64,000 bases of DNA from Tindallia magadiensis (GTDB lineage Bacteria; Bacillota; Clostridia; Peptostreptococcales; Tindalliaceae), in contig NZ_FOQA01000009.1 in NCBI RefSeq assembly GCF_900113635.1, positions 30,822 through 94,821 of the forward strand, read 5' to 3'. The notes under the pieces were generated by a model. The model was not told the DNA's origin. It ran no database searches and saw only the letters and a list, made by a program, of their open reading frames with translations. A program made the translations under genes and the position numbers. Positions within the stretch are counted from its first letter, which is position 1. Every line of letters begins with the position of its first letter. Below are positions 8,817 to 17,876 of this stretch, in pieces.

Positions 8817-10385
8817 ATGAAAGATCAGCAGCCAGGTAAGATTGATCCGGCTCAGTTATACCAAAAAGCAAAAAAATATTTATATAAATATGGTCAGAAA
8901 ACAGCGATACAGACAAAAGAAACAGCCGTCAATGTGAAAAGAAATTTGGGAGAAATAAAACAAGAAATAAAGCCATGGGCCGCAAAACTTCAACAGAAAA
9001 CCATAGCACTAAAAGACAAGACGCTTATCTATTGGCAGTCTCGAAATAAGGAACAAAAACAAAAAATAATGGCAATGGGTGCGGCAGCCGTGGTAATGAT
9101 AACTTCTGTAGTAGCCTATCATCAGTATCAGGAATCGCTGAGAGCTTATGAGATCTATATGGAAGGCGATTTGATCGGAACTGTCCGACAAGAGGAAGAA
9201 CTAGAAGAAGCCATTGATGCATTACAGCAGGAAATGCGTCGGTTGTATGATATGAAAGCTTACATACCGGAAGATCAGGAATGGGTGGAAGTAAAAGCAA
9301 GAGATCGGGATTTAAGCTCCAAAGAAGCCTTGGTCAGTGGAATCAAATCCCAGTTGGGACAACAGGTACAGGCCATTGAAATCCAAGTGGAGGGAGAACC
9401 CTTAGTTACATTGCGTACCAAAGAGGATGCCAATAAATTACTGGCAAAAATCCAGGAACCTTATCTGAAAGAGGATATTGAATATTTGGAAGTGGGTTTT
9501 TTAGAGGCCGTTGACATTGTGGAAAAACCGGCTCAATTATCGGAAATCCGCCGGCTGGAAGATGCATTACAGTTTATCCGTACCGGAACGGATGAAGAAA
9601 AAGTTTACACGGTAGAACCAGGCGACAGTAGCTGGGTGATCGCTCAGCGTAACGAAATGACCGTTGATGAAATAGCCGAAGCAAATCCGGAGATTAACGT
9701 GGAATTACTGAGTATTGGTCAGGAAATCAATCTTATTGTTCCAAAACCATATCTGACGGTGACCAGCCGTTATTATGTGGAACAAACAGAAGAAATTCCT
9801 TTTGAAACGGAAGATGTAGAAACGGATTCGATGTATGAAGGTGACCGCCGTATCACGGTACAGGGGCAGGAAGGTAGGCGGGATATCCAAGCCTATATCA
9901 CCGAAAAAAATGGTAAGATTGCCGATCGGGAAATCATAGAAGAAAAGATTCACGTAGAACCGGTTACAAGAGTGGTAGCTGTCGGAACAAAGGAAAGACC
10001 AGCTACCATGGCGACAGGTACCTTTATTAACCCTACCACCGGCCGGCTGACATCACCCTTCGGTATGCGTGGAGGAAGACGGCATACAGGGATTGATATT
10101 GCAAACTCTACTGGAACACCGATTAAAGCCGCAGATGCAGGAAGAGTGTCCCATGCTGGGTCTAGAGGTGCCTATGGTAGATTAGTTATTATAGATCATG
10201 AAAATGGGTATCAAACCTATTATGCTCATATGGACCGTATTTCTGTTTCTAGTGGCGAACGGGTGCATAAAGATCAGTTGATTGGCACTGTAGGTAGTAC
10301 GGGTAGAAGTACAGGACCGCATCTTCATTTTGAAGTTCGTAAAAATGGAACCCCGGTTAACCCTATGGGATATGTTCGGTATTAA
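8817..10385 (+). CDS. M23 endopeptidase with LysM and G5 domains
   Basis: A 522-residue cell-wall hydrolase anchored by one membrane segment (about 85-103) after an unusually long, Lys-rich cytoplasmic N-terminus. Outside parts in order: a coiled region, a LysM domain (YTVEPGDSSWVIAQRNEMTV, about 263-310), a G5 domain (about 315-395) and the C-terminal M23 metallopeptidase. The zinc/catalytic residues are visible in HTGIDIA, YYAHMD and HLHFEVR. It should cleave peptidoglycan cross-links at the cell surface. The ribosome site GGGAGGGG precedes the ATG. It sits just upstream of walRK, the system that typically controls such hydrolases, with a strong terminator in between. Confidence 0.92.
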   Translation: MKDQQPGKIDPAQLYQKAKKYLYKYGQKTAIQTKETAVNVKRNLGEIKQEIKPWAAKLQQKTIALKDKTLIYWQSRNKEQKQKIMAMGAAAVVMITSVVAYHQYQESLRAYEIYMEGDLIGTVRQEEELEEAIDALQQEMRRLYDMKAYIPEDQEWVEVKARDRDLSSKEALVSGIKSQLGQQVQAIEIQVEGEPLVTLRTKEDANKLLAKIQEPYLKEDIEYLEVGFLEAVDIVEKPAQLSEIRRLEDALQFIRTGTDEEKVYTVEPGDSSWVIAQRNEMTVDEIAEANPEINVELLSIGQEINLIVPKPYLTVTSRYYVEQTEEIPFETEDVETDSMYEGDRRITVQGQEGRRDIQAYITEKNGKIADREIIEEKIHVEPVTRVVAVGTKERPATMATGTFINPTTGRLTSPFGMRGGRRHTGIDIANSTGTPIKAADAGRVSHAGSRGAYGRLVIIDHENGYQTYYAHMDRISVSSGERVHKDQLIGTVGSTGRSTGPHLHFEVRKNGTPVNPMGYVRY

Positions 10386-10390
10386 AAGAT

Positions 10391-10431
10391 AAAAAGAGAG
10401 TTTCGGATGGTTTTCCGAAACTCTCTTTTTT
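10391..10431 (+). terminator. Strong terminator after the M23 gene
   Basis: 12-bp perfect stem GAGAGTTTCGGA / TCCGAAACTCTC (10396-10407 and 10414-10425), extended by A5/T6 runs. Confidence 0.9.
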
Positions 10432-10440
10432 AGTGGTTGC

Positions 10441-10469
10441 TTTCCATACGCAGTGCTTTCTGGTATGAT
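10441..10469 (+). promoter_or_regulatory. Probable promoter of the walR operon
   Basis: TTTCCA (10441-10446), 17-base spacer, TATGAT (10464-10469) with an extended TGG element. A tandem-repeat array lies between it and walR. Confidence 0.5.
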
Positions 10470-10505
10470 AAGAAAAAGATTATCCATCAGATCATCCTTG
10501 TTATG

Positions 10506-10611
10506 GAGTAAATTCTGTTACTGAGTAGACTTGTTATTGAGTAGATTCTGTCAATAAGTAAATTTGTTTATCAAGTAGATCCTGTTATTGACAAGTAGAT
10601 CCTGTTATTGA
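10506..10611 (+). repeat. Six-unit degenerate tandem array before walR
   Basis: Six direct units of 16-20 bases with approximate consensus AGTAGATTCTGTTATTGA fill the leader up to the walR ribosome site. Each unit carries a TGTTAC/TGTTAT/TGTCAA/TGTTTA hexamer, at 10516, 10532, 10549, 10565, 10583 and 10603. Four of the six resemble the WalR half-site TGTWAH, but the 16-20 base period differs from the 11-base period of a WalR box. Confidence 0.8.
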
Positions 10612-10625
10612 AAGGAAGAGAAAAG

Positions 10626-11315
10626 ATGAAAACCACCGTATTAATAGTGGAAGATGAAAAGAAAATATCTGATATTGTTAAGTTTAATCTAGAAAAAGAC
10701 GGATACCATACAGAAGTTGCCTATGATGGGGAGGAAGCTCTGAAAAAAGTGGCACAGGCAAAACCAGATCTTATCTTACTGGATTTGATGCTGCCTAAAC
10801 TCGATGGTTTTCAGGTATGTCGGAAACTGAGAGAACATCATACCATGCCCATTATTATGCTGACGGCTAAGGAAGAAGAAGTGGATAAAGTGCTGGGCCT
10901 GGAAATGGGAGCCGATGATTATATAACAAAACCCTTTGGGATGCGTGAACTGCTGGCCAGAGTAAAAGCCAACTTACGGCGAAGTGCCGGGACAGAAAGC
11001 GGCAGTGGCAGCAATCGGATTGAAGCCGGCCATCTAAGCATCGATTTATCCAAATATGAAGTGAAAAAAGACAGCACGGTCCTAGAACTAACCATTCGCG
11101 AATTTGAACTGCTCCGTTTTCTGGCCGTACAGCCAGATCAGGTATTTACCAGAGAGCAGCTCTTAAAAGAAGTATGGGGATATGAATATTACGGAGATAT
11201 TCGAACCGTAGATGTAACCGTTCGACGTCTTCGAGAGAAAGTGGAAGACGACGCTGGAAGTCCACAGTTTATTATGACCAAGCGGGGCGTTGGATACTAT
11301 TTCAGGAGGCCTTAG
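10626..11315 (+). CDS. walR: WalR-type response regulator (OmpR family)
   Basis: A 229-residue regulator of cell-wall metabolism. The receiver domain (1-120) has the acidic pair ED, the phospho-acceptor Asp in LILLDLMLP, the T/A switch in MLTAKEE, and Lys in TKPF. The C-terminal winged helix (about 133-229) has the usual LTIREFELLRFL...FTREQLLKEVWG...RTVDVTVRRLREKVE signature. An in-frame TTG at 10608 exists, but AAGGAAGAG lies just before ATG 10626, which I prefer. The gene is followed by walK after one base. The context (WalK, YycH, YycI, YycJ, HtrA, RlmH) makes WalR a safer call than a generic PhoB. Confidence 0.94.
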   Translation: MKTTVLIVEDEKKISDIVKFNLEKDGYHTEVAYDGEEALKKVAQAKPDLILLDLMLPKLDGFQVCRKLREHHTMPIIMLTAKEEEVDKVLGLEMGADDYITKPFGMRELLARVKANLRRSAGTESGSGSNRIEAGHLSIDLSKYEVKKDSTVLELTIREFELLRFLAVQPDQVFTREQLLKEVWGYEYYGDIRTVDVTVRRLREKVEDDAGSPQFIMTKRGVGYYFRRP

Positions 11316-11316
11316 T

Positions 11317-13131
11317 ATGTTCAAAAGCATTCGCATCAAGATGATAACCATCTACTTTTTACTAATTTTTATCGCTATGGTAATTGTGGGTGTTTTTATT
11401 ATACAACAATTTGAAAGCTATCATCTGGGCGTAGAACGAAACAATATCATGCAGGTTTCCAATAGTGTCTCAGCAACCCTTCAAAACATGGACTGGGAAG
11501 AACAACAGGATGAAGCCCAGGAAACCATTGGTTTGTATGAACGGGTAGGGATGGAAATCTACATTGTGGAAAAAGACAGTAATTTTAAGATTGTAGCCAG
11601 TACAAACCCGGCACATCGAAATAAAAACGCTACTCATATTCTGGAACCAGAGCTGATCCTGGGAGCCTTTAACGGAGAAGAAATGGAAAAAGATATGGTG
11701 AGCAGCGGACAACAAAGCGTTCGTTCTAAGAACATGGCTTTTCCTCTTTATGATGAAGCCAGTCGTATTTCCGGTGTGATCTATGTTCGACGGGATTTAG
11801 GAGATATTTATCAAACCCTGTATCAGTCACGTATTATTTTGGTTCAGTCTACGGTGGTAGCGCTGATGGTAACCATTGTCTTAGGCTATTTTATTGCGGC
11901 CAGCATCACTGGACCAATTCGGGATGTTACCTCTAAAGCATCACAGATGGCCAGTGGTGATTTTAATCAGGTGGTGGAAGTGAAGTCTAACGACGAAATT
12001 GGTCAGTTGGCCAGCATGTTTAATTACCTCACGGCCAGACTTAAAACATCTCTGCAGGAAATTTCCAACGAAAAACAAAAATTAGATGCCATTCTGACCT
12101 ATATGGCGGATGGGGTAGTAGCTACTTCTATGGAAGGAAACCTGGTGCATATTAACCCCAGAGCTCTTTCGATGCTGTCGCTAGATCGGAAGCAAAGCCA
12201 ACAGATGGTGTTTGACGAAATTTTTCATGCGTCTAGCCCGGCGCTCTGCCTCAAAGATTTTCAGGGAGATCCTAGCGGATGGAGTGGAAGTGAAATTTTG
12301 GCCATGAGAGACGGAAGAAAAATAAGAGCCAGCTATGCCCCTTATCGTAACGAAAAAGAAGAAATGGAAGGGCTGATTTTCTTATTACAGGATATAACAG
12401 AACATGAAAAACTGGAAACCATCCGTAAAGAGTTTGTTGCCAATGTTTCTCACGAATTGAAAACACCTCTTACCACCATTAAAAGCTACACAGAAACCAT
12501 GCTGGAAGGCGGGGTGGATGATCCAGAAATGCAACAACAGTTTTTAAGCGTTATTGACAGCGAAGCCGACCGAATGGCTCGGCTGGTAAGGGATTTATTA
12601 CAATTATCTAATATGGATTTCCGGCAAACTCAATGGGAGCAAGGACCTATCAATTTGCCGGAATTAACCCGAAAAACCCTGACAACCATGGAACACACCG
12701 TAAAATCCAAAAATCTGCAACTGGTGTATCAGCCACCGGAAGAAATAATTCTGACCAATGGGGATGAAGACGCTATTGAACAGGTAATTTTGAATATCCT
12801 TAGCAATGCGATTAAATACACGCCGGAAGAAGGCGAAATTCGGGTATATTTACAAAAGGAAAATGAATCCGCCGCATTGACCATTCAGGACAACGGTATT
12901 GGTATTCCCAGCCAGGATTTACCCAGAGTCTTTGAGCGGTTTTATCGGGTCGATAAAGCCCGATCTCGGGAGCAGGGAGGAACCGGTTTGGGCCTCTCTA
13001 TTGCCCAGCAGATTATGGAAGCTCATGGTGGAACCCTTCATTTATACAGCCGTGAAGACAAGGGAACACGAGTGATTATGCGGTTTCCTCTAAGAGAAAA
13101 GGAGACAGAAACAGGTGTCATCCTATCTTAA
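11317..13131 (+). CDS. walK: WalK-type sensor histidine kinase
   Basis: A 604-residue membrane kinase. Parts in order: membrane segment about 10-32, outside sensor region about 33-170, second membrane segment about 176-198, HAMP (about 199-250), PAS (about 260-365), HisKA with phosphorylated His in NVSHELKTPLTT (about 380), and HATPase with N box ILSNAIKYTP, G1 DNGIGI and G2 GGTGLGLSIAQ. It phosphorylates WalR in response to cell-wall state. ATG 11317 follows AGGAGG; an in-frame TTG at 11290 inside walR is less likely. A WalR box and a new promoter sit directly after its stop. Confidence 0.94.
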   Translation: MFKSIRIKMITIYFLLIFIAMVIVGVFIIQQFESYHLGVERNNIMQVSNSVSATLQNMDWEEQQDEAQETIGLYERVGMEIYIVEKDSNFKIVASTNPAHRNKNATHILEPELILGAFNGEEMEKDMVSSGQQSVRSKNMAFPLYDEASRISGVIYVRRDLGDIYQTLYQSRIILVQSTVVALMVTIVLGYFIAASITGPIRDVTSKASQMASGDFNQVVEVKSNDEIGQLASMFNYLTARLKTSLQEISNEKQKLDAILTYMADGVVATSMEGNLVHINPRALSMLSLDRKQSQQMVFDEIFHASSPALCLKDFQGDPSGWSGSEILAMRDGRKIRASYAPYRNEKEEMEGLIFLLQDITEHEKLETIRKEFVANVSHELKTPLTTIKSYTETMLEGGVDDPEMQQQFLSVIDSEADRMARLVRDLLQLSNMDFRQTQWEQGPINLPELTRKTLTTMEHTVKSKNLQLVYQPPEEIILTNGDEDAIEQVILNILSNAIKYTPEEGEIRVYLQKENESAALTIQDNGIGIPSQDLPRVFERFYRVDKARSREQGGTGLGLSIAQQIMEAHGGTLHLYSREDKGTRVIMRFPLREKETETGVILS

Positions 13132-13137
13132 CTGGGC

Positions 13138-13170
13138 TGTAATACTCCTGTAACATTTTTTTTGTATAAT
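13138..13170 (+). promoter_or_regulatory. WalR box overlapping an internal promoter
   Basis: TGTAAT-ACTCC-TGTAAC (13138-13154) is an exact match to the WalR consensus TGTWAH-N5-TGTWAH, and TATAAT lies at 13165-13170. The box covers the expected -35 position. This points to WalR control of the downstream genes from 13201 on. Confidence 0.75.
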
Positions 13171-13200
13171 GGTTTTAAGAAATAGTGTGGAGGAGTTCCT

Positions 13201-13728
13201 ATGAAAAAATTATTAGTGACCGGTTTACTGGCACTGTTATTGATAAGCATACAAACAACTTCCGTTTTTGCTACGGAAGACGATCTTCTTCCAGAGAACC
13301 AACCTAATCTGGAAGAAGAAGCTGAGCTGGAAGAAGATATTATTGAAGTAGTTCAACCGCTTCGAGATGTCACCACCAGTCGGCGAAATCCAATGATTTC
13401 TTTCAAAGCACCGGAAGGAAGTCTTGTGACACTGGAAGTTTATCATAACGCCAGTTTGCTGGAAGAAGAAGAAAACTACCTACCCTTGTATGAGCCAATG
13501 GAATTTGAAATTGGTGCATTGCAACGAGGATGGGTTGATGGGGTTGAGCTGAAAAAAGGGAAAAATAAACTGATTTTTTCCGGAAGCTTGAAAGAAGAGG
13601 CTTTACCAACCGTAGAACGAATTATCACCGTAAAAGATCGGGAAGAAATGAAAGAAGAAGTAACACGGGATGTGCGAGAATCCAGTACAACGGATATCAT
13701 GAAACGACTAATAAACATGGGGCGCTAA
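13201..13728 (+). CDS. Secreted acidic protein of unknown function in the wal operon
   Basis: 175 residues beginning with a clear signal peptide (KKLLVTGLLALLLISIQTTSVFA, cleavage near residue 24). A Glu-rich stretch (about 25-55) follows, then a beta-rich region (about 62-145) containing the pattern NPMISFKAPEGSLVTLEVYHN, which resembles an Ig-like fold of extracellular proteins. The C-terminus is charged. I do not recognise the family. It sits between walK and yycH, a place with no gene in Bacillus-type operons, and directly behind a WalR box and promoter. This suggests a role at the cell surface linked to WalK signalling. The ribosome site GGAGGAG is strong. Confidence 0.85.
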   Translation: MKKLLVTGLLALLLISIQTTSVFATEDDLLPENQPNLEEEAELEEDIIEVVQPLRDVTTSRRNPMISFKAPEGSLVTLEVYHNASLLEEEENYLPLYEPMEFEIGALQRGWVDGVELKKGKNKLIFSGSLKEEALPTVERIITVKDREEMKEEVTRDVRESSTTDIMKRLINMGR

Positions 13729-13748
13729 CCCGGATGGAGTGACCCGTT

Positions 13749-15218
13749 ATGAACAAAGAAAAACTGAAAAGCCTGTTGCTGGTATTCCTGATTATCACCA
13801 GCATCATGCTGACCCAGCGAGTCTGGTTCCGTTCGCCTCTGGAGTTATTACAAACAGAGGCTTCTTATTTTGAGGTAAGCGAAGAGCTTCTGGAAGAAAC
13901 CCGAAGAGCTGTTTTGCAACCAGACCGTTTAGTGCTGGGTTTTGGCGGAGGCGTTAATAACTCACACCATACCCATATCGATCATCAGAAATTGCCCCCT
14001 TACTGGGAAGCCGGCAAAAAACTTCTGGCCCATTTTTTCACTCAGGAAGTAGACGTTCAAGTGGTGTCTGAGGAAACTTATTTTCAGGCTTTTTCTGCCA
14101 GAAATCTGGAGTTTCATTTTGGCCAGGGAATGCCGGCTTCTTTACCAGCGGCTATGTTTGGCTCCATGGATAATGACATCACCCAAAACCTATATTCAAT
14201 CCAAAAAATACTGATTCCTGCGAGAGAACAGCAGACCATCTATCTGATGGATTCGGAAGGCACCCACTACCAGTTAACCTTGGAAGACATGCCGGAGGAA
14301 ATCCTTTGGCCGGATTTTGTGACAATGCTGGAAGAAAAATCTTTCAGTCCCTATGTAAAATACTATCCTTTATTCACTTATGTGGAAAATGATGTGTTAC
14401 TACCCCTTAGCTATGAAAAAAATGTACCACGGATTTTTGTGGAAAGCACGATGGATACCGGTAATGAAAGCAGGCTCCATGAAAAAGTAAGAAGTTTTTT
14501 TGACGAAAACTTTGATTTTGTAAAGATTATCCGAGAAACTACGGGCAGCCATATTTATATGTACGGCTATGGGCAGCAGGAGGTTCGAGTTTCAAAAACC
14601 GGCCGGTTAGAATATACGGCTGAGACAGGAAACGAATCTGGAACCAATTTGAACAGAGCTTTCAACATAGCGTTGGAATTTATTCTTCGAAACGAAGGTT
14701 TTCCGGAAGGCGCCTATTTACAGGAAGTCACTCCTATTGAAGAGAATGGTAACCGAGGATTTCGTTTTGCTTTTGGCTATCACATCCAAGGATTTTCTGT
14801 GGAACAAAAACGACAAAACCTTTCAAGCCCCATCATTATAGAAGTCTTTGGGGATTCGGTGAGACGATACCGGGCAATGACAAGGCAAGTGATGGGAATG
14901 CCGGAAGTAAGGCCGGAAGGCGGTATTATTTCACCGCATCGGCTGATCGAAGATCATTTTAATGCCCTGCTGGAAGATTTGGAAAACCGAATCGTCTTGG
15001 AAAAGGATGAAAATGGAGAAGATGAAGAAAGAGGACAAGAAAGTACTATCAGTGGCGATGAATTGCTTCGTCGGATTGAAGACGTGGTATTGGTTTACTG
15101 GGACAGAGAAGATACTCACCGTCGTCAGATGCTAATTCCGGCATGGCGAATCAGGATTGATGGAGAAAAATATTATTTTGATGCCCACGAAGGAATCTGG
15201 TTAAACCAGCAATCATAA
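13749..15218 (+). CDS. yycH: YycH (WalH) regulator of WalK
   Basis: 489 residues with one N-terminal membrane segment (about 8-27) and a large outside part, matching the YycH family in size and in place between walK and yycI. In Bacillus, YycH and YycI act together on WalK at the membrane. The C-terminal third contains a typical PepSY/YycH-like beta region (VYWDREDTHRRQMLIPAWRIRIDGEKYYFDAHEG). An acidic low-complexity stretch (about 418-430) separates it. It is likely co-transcribed with the upstream small secreted protein and with yycI 51 bases on. Confidence 0.85.
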   Translation: MNKEKLKSLLLVFLIITSIMLTQRVWFRSPLELLQTEASYFEVSEELLEETRRAVLQPDRLVLGFGGGVNNSHHTHIDHQKLPPYWEAGKKLLAHFFTQEVDVQVVSEETYFQAFSARNLEFHFGQGMPASLPAAMFGSMDNDITQNLYSIQKILIPAREQQTIYLMDSEGTHYQLTLEDMPEEILWPDFVTMLEEKSFSPYVKYYPLFTYVENDVLLPLSYEKNVPRIFVESTMDTGNESRLHEKVRSFFDENFDFVKIIRETTGSHIYMYGYGQQEVRVSKTGRLEYTAETGNESGTNLNRAFNIALEFILRNEGFPEGAYLQEVTPIEENGNRGFRFAFGYHIQGFSVEQKRQNLSSPIIIEVFGDSVRRYRAMTRQVMGMPEVRPEGGIISPHRLIEDHFNALLEDLENRIVLEKDENGEDEERGQESTISGDELLRRIEDVVLVYWDREDTHRRQMLIPAWRIRIDGEKYYFDAHEGIWLNQQS

Positions 15219-15269
15219 CAGGATGCTAACCTTCACAGGGTAAAACCTTATATCTCCGGAGGGGATAGC

Positions 15270-16145
15270 ATGGACTGGACAAAAGCAAAGAGTATACTGA
15301 TTGCGGCCTTCCTAATTACCAACATATTCTTATTGAGCGTGCTTTACGGTGGGAACCAGCCGGAAGAATCCGCTGGTATCAGTGACCAATACGCCACACA
15401 AACCATCGAATTTCTACAGGAACAACAGATCGAATTAAGAACCGCACTGCCTATGTCTGCCCCTTCACTAAATTCGGTTACAGTAGAGTATCGGTTTTTT
15501 CCTTTGCAGGAAACCGCCTATCAATTTTTGGGAGAAGATGCCTTGCGGGTAGATCTCCATACCTACGAAAATCATAAAGGCCGTGTGACGGTTTTGGAAG
15601 AAAAAATACTGATTTACGAAAACAAAGAAAAGGGACCGATGCTGACCAATTTTGACGAAGAAAAACTGATGAAAATGGGAGAAACATTTCTGCAAACCCA
15701 TCATCTGGATCCACAAGGATTAAGGCTGGAACAAATTTATTTTGGGATGGAACCAGAGTATCAGGATGAACCCCTTCATAAACTGGTGTATCAACAAACC
15801 TATCAAAATCGATTTATTGGAGAAAGCTTTGTGCATATCTATATCGGTCAAAGAGGAATTGTAGCCGTGGAAGCCTTACTGTTGGAAAACATGCGAAGTA
15901 TCGGAGAAGGAACCAGCCACACCATGATTTCAGCTCCGGAAGCATTGCTTAGAACCGTACACCAAATTCAGCAACACCACTCAGCAGATACGCCGGCGAT
16001 TATTACAGACATTCTGCCGGGTTACTATTTCCCCCTACATCAAAAACCAATCGCCGAAGGGGATCCGGTAGAGTCCGGTACGGCCGTACCTGCATGGAAA
16101 ATTGTATTAAAAGATGGAAAAACATTTTATCAGGAAGCATTCTAA
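15270..16145 (+). CDS. yycI: YycI (WalI) regulator of WalK
   Basis: 291 residues with an N-terminal membrane segment (about 7-26: SILIAAFLITNIFLLSVLYG) and an outside domain ending PAWKIVLKDGKTFYQEAF, the usual YycI close. Length and order after yycH fit the family, which forms a ternary complex with YycH and WalK. The ribosome site GGAGGGG lies eight bases before ATG. It is the last gene of the unit; a terminator follows about 130 bases downstream. Confidence 0.85.
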   Translation: MDWTKAKSILIAAFLITNIFLLSVLYGGNQPEESAGISDQYATQTIEFLQEQQIELRTALPMSAPSLNSVTVEYRFFPLQETAYQFLGEDALRVDLHTYENHKGRVTVLEEKILIYENKEKGPMLTNFDEEKLMKMGETFLQTHHLDPQGLRLEQIYFGMEPEYQDEPLHKLVYQQTYQNRFIGESFVHIYIGQRGIVAVEALLLENMRSIGEGTSHTMISAPEALLRTVHQIQQHHSADTPAIITDILPGYYFPLHQKPIAEGDPVESGTAVPAWKIVLKDGKTFYQEAF

Positions 16146-16274
16146 AAAAATTTCGAGAAATTTTAAGAACATTTCTGAAAAAAATTATAAAAAGAAAATA
16201 GGATGAAAAATCGGTTAAAAGACAGGGTGTACCAGTAAAAGTTAGAAAAGAGAAGTAAGTGAAAAAGGCGTATC

Positions 16275-16306
16275 AAAAAACACGATCAAAAAGGTTGTGT
16301 TTTTTT
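16275..16306 (+). terminator. Terminator after yycI
   Basis: AAAAAACAC / GTGTTTTTT arms with a GATCAAAAAGGTT loop. It lies in the 423-base gap 16146-16568, which holds no gene and also contains the murA promoter. Confidence 0.65.
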
Positions 16307-16349
16307 GTGTAGAAAAATCGTCAGAAAGATTGTAAAATATAAAGAGAAC

Positions 16350-16378
16350 TTGACAAGTAAGGCAAAATAGCATAAAGT
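16350..16378 (+). promoter_or_regulatory. Probable murA promoter
   Basis: TTGACA (16350-16355), 17-base spacer, TAAAGT (16373-16378). The -35 is perfect and the -10 is weak. The leader to murA is about 180 bases and shows no recognised riboswitch. Confidence 0.45.
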
Positions 16379-16568
16379 CAACATGATAGTTTTTAAAGGT
16401 GAAAGACGACTGAGAAACACTGTCATTAAACCTGTACATCCGTGGTTTTTTATATTTGGAAGAAGCCAGGTATGTTCAGGACGGAGCCGTTTTTTGTAAA
16501 ACATCCAAATACAAGCAAGATTCTATTACTAAGGGTGGTGAATAACTGGCATTTATGTCAGGTACTAT

Positions 16569-17855
16569 ATGGAAAAGGAAAAACTAGTCATTCAAGGTGG
16601 CGTAAGATTAAAAGGTCAGGTAGATATCAGTGGATTTAAGAATGCAGCCGTAGCTATTATACCGGCAACGGTAGCCGCCGGTGGACCATGTGTTATTGAT
16701 AATTTGCCAGGCATTAGCGATATCACTATTCTCACACAAATTCTGGAAGATATGGGAGCAAAAGTAGAGCGAAACGGACAAGATCCGGACAACGGTTCAC
16801 ATTCCGTTAACATTGACACCACCGGCATGACAGAATGCTATGCCGATCATGATATGGCAAAAAATTTAAGAGCATCTTATTACTTATTAGGAGCTGCCTT
16901 AGGACGTTTCAAAAAAGCCAAGGTAGCCTATCCGGGAGGTTGCGATATCGGTGTTCGGCCGATTGATCAGCATATCAAAGGATTTGAAGCCTTAGGAGCA
17001 AAAGTAGCCATTGAACATGGCATTATTTCCGTAGAAGCAGAAAGACTGATTGGAACAGAAATATACCTGGATGTTGTTAGTGTAGGTGCGACGATTAATA
17101 TTATGTTGGCGGCTATTCGGGCTGAGGGAAGAACCATTATTGAAAACGCTGCCAAAGAACCACATATTGTTGATGTTGCTAACTTCCTTAATGGCATGGG
17201 GGCTGATGTACGAGGTGCAGGAACGGATGTGATCAAGATCAATGGGGTTCCGGAAGTGGGCGGATGCCATCACACGGTTATTCCGGATCAGATCGAAGCA
17301 GGAACTTATATGATTGCCGCCGCCGCTACTGGTGGAGATGTAGTAATCAATAAAGTAATTCCAAAACACCTGGAGTCTGTTATTGCCAAACTCCGGGAAA
17401 TGGGTGTGCAAATAACCGAAGAAGATGAATCTCTATGTGTGCGGGTAGACGCTTCCAAAGGTCTGAAGAATGTCAGCATTAAAACCCTAGTATACCCAGG
17501 ATTTCCTACAGATTTACAACAGCCTATGAGTTCTCTGTTAACCGTTGCTAAAGGTATTGGTATCGTAACAGAAACCATTTTTGAAGGACGGTTCAAACAT
17601 GTGGAACAACTGAAAAAAATGGGCGCTAATATAAAAGTAGAAGGTCGAATGGCTGTTATTGAAGGTGTCGATCGATTAATGGGCGCCACGGTTACAGCAA
17701 CAGATCTGCGGGCAGCGGCTTCTTTAGTGATTGCCGGACTAATGGCAGAAGGAGAAACAGAGGTAGAAAACATTTTCTATATTGACCGGGGCTATGATCT
17801 ATTTGATGAAAAAATGACCCGACTTGGTGCAAAAGTGCATCGTGTGAAAGCATAA
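16569..17855 (+). CDS. murA: UDP-N-acetylglucosamine 1-carboxyvinyltransferase
   Basis: 428 residues, full length for MurA, which transfers enolpyruvate from PEP to UDP-GlcNAc in the first step of peptidoglycan precursor synthesis. Visible: the GFKNAA motif with the catalytic Lys near residue 22, the active-site loop Cys in [15 protein letters not shown] (about 118), and [18 protein letters not shown] near the C-terminus. The start codon has only a poor ribosome site (a CAGG six bases upstream); a better AAGGGTGGTG lies about 30 bases before. No in-frame upstream ATG exists, and a TGA closes the frame at 16539. Its insertion into the wal cluster fits cell-wall control. Confidence 0.95.
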   Translation: MEKEKLVIQGGVRLKGQVDISGFKNAAVAIIPATVAAGGPCVIDNLPGISDITILTQILEDMGAKVERNGQDPDNGSHSVNIDTTGMTECYADHDMAKNLRASYYLLGAALGRFKKAKVAYPGGCDIGVRPIDQHIKGFEALGAKVAIEHGIISVEAERLIGTEIYLDVVSVGATINIMLAAIRAEGRTIIENAAKEPHIVDVANFLNGMGADVRGAGTDVIKINGVPEVGGCHHTVIPDQIEAGTYMIAAAATGGDVVINKVIPKHLESVIAKLREMGVQITEEDESLCVRVDASKGLKNVSIKTLVYPGFPTDLQQPMSSLLTVAKGIGIVTETIFEGRFKHVEQLKKMGANIKVEGRMAVIEGVDRLMGATVTATDLRAAASLVIAGLMAEGETEVENIFYIDRGYDLFDEKMTRLGAKVHRVKA

Positions 17856-17876
17856 TTTTTTCCTGGAGGCGATATC

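Noticed and set aside
16442..16639. Open frame before and into murA
   Set aside because: No ribosome site, overlaps murA in another frame, composition not protein-like.
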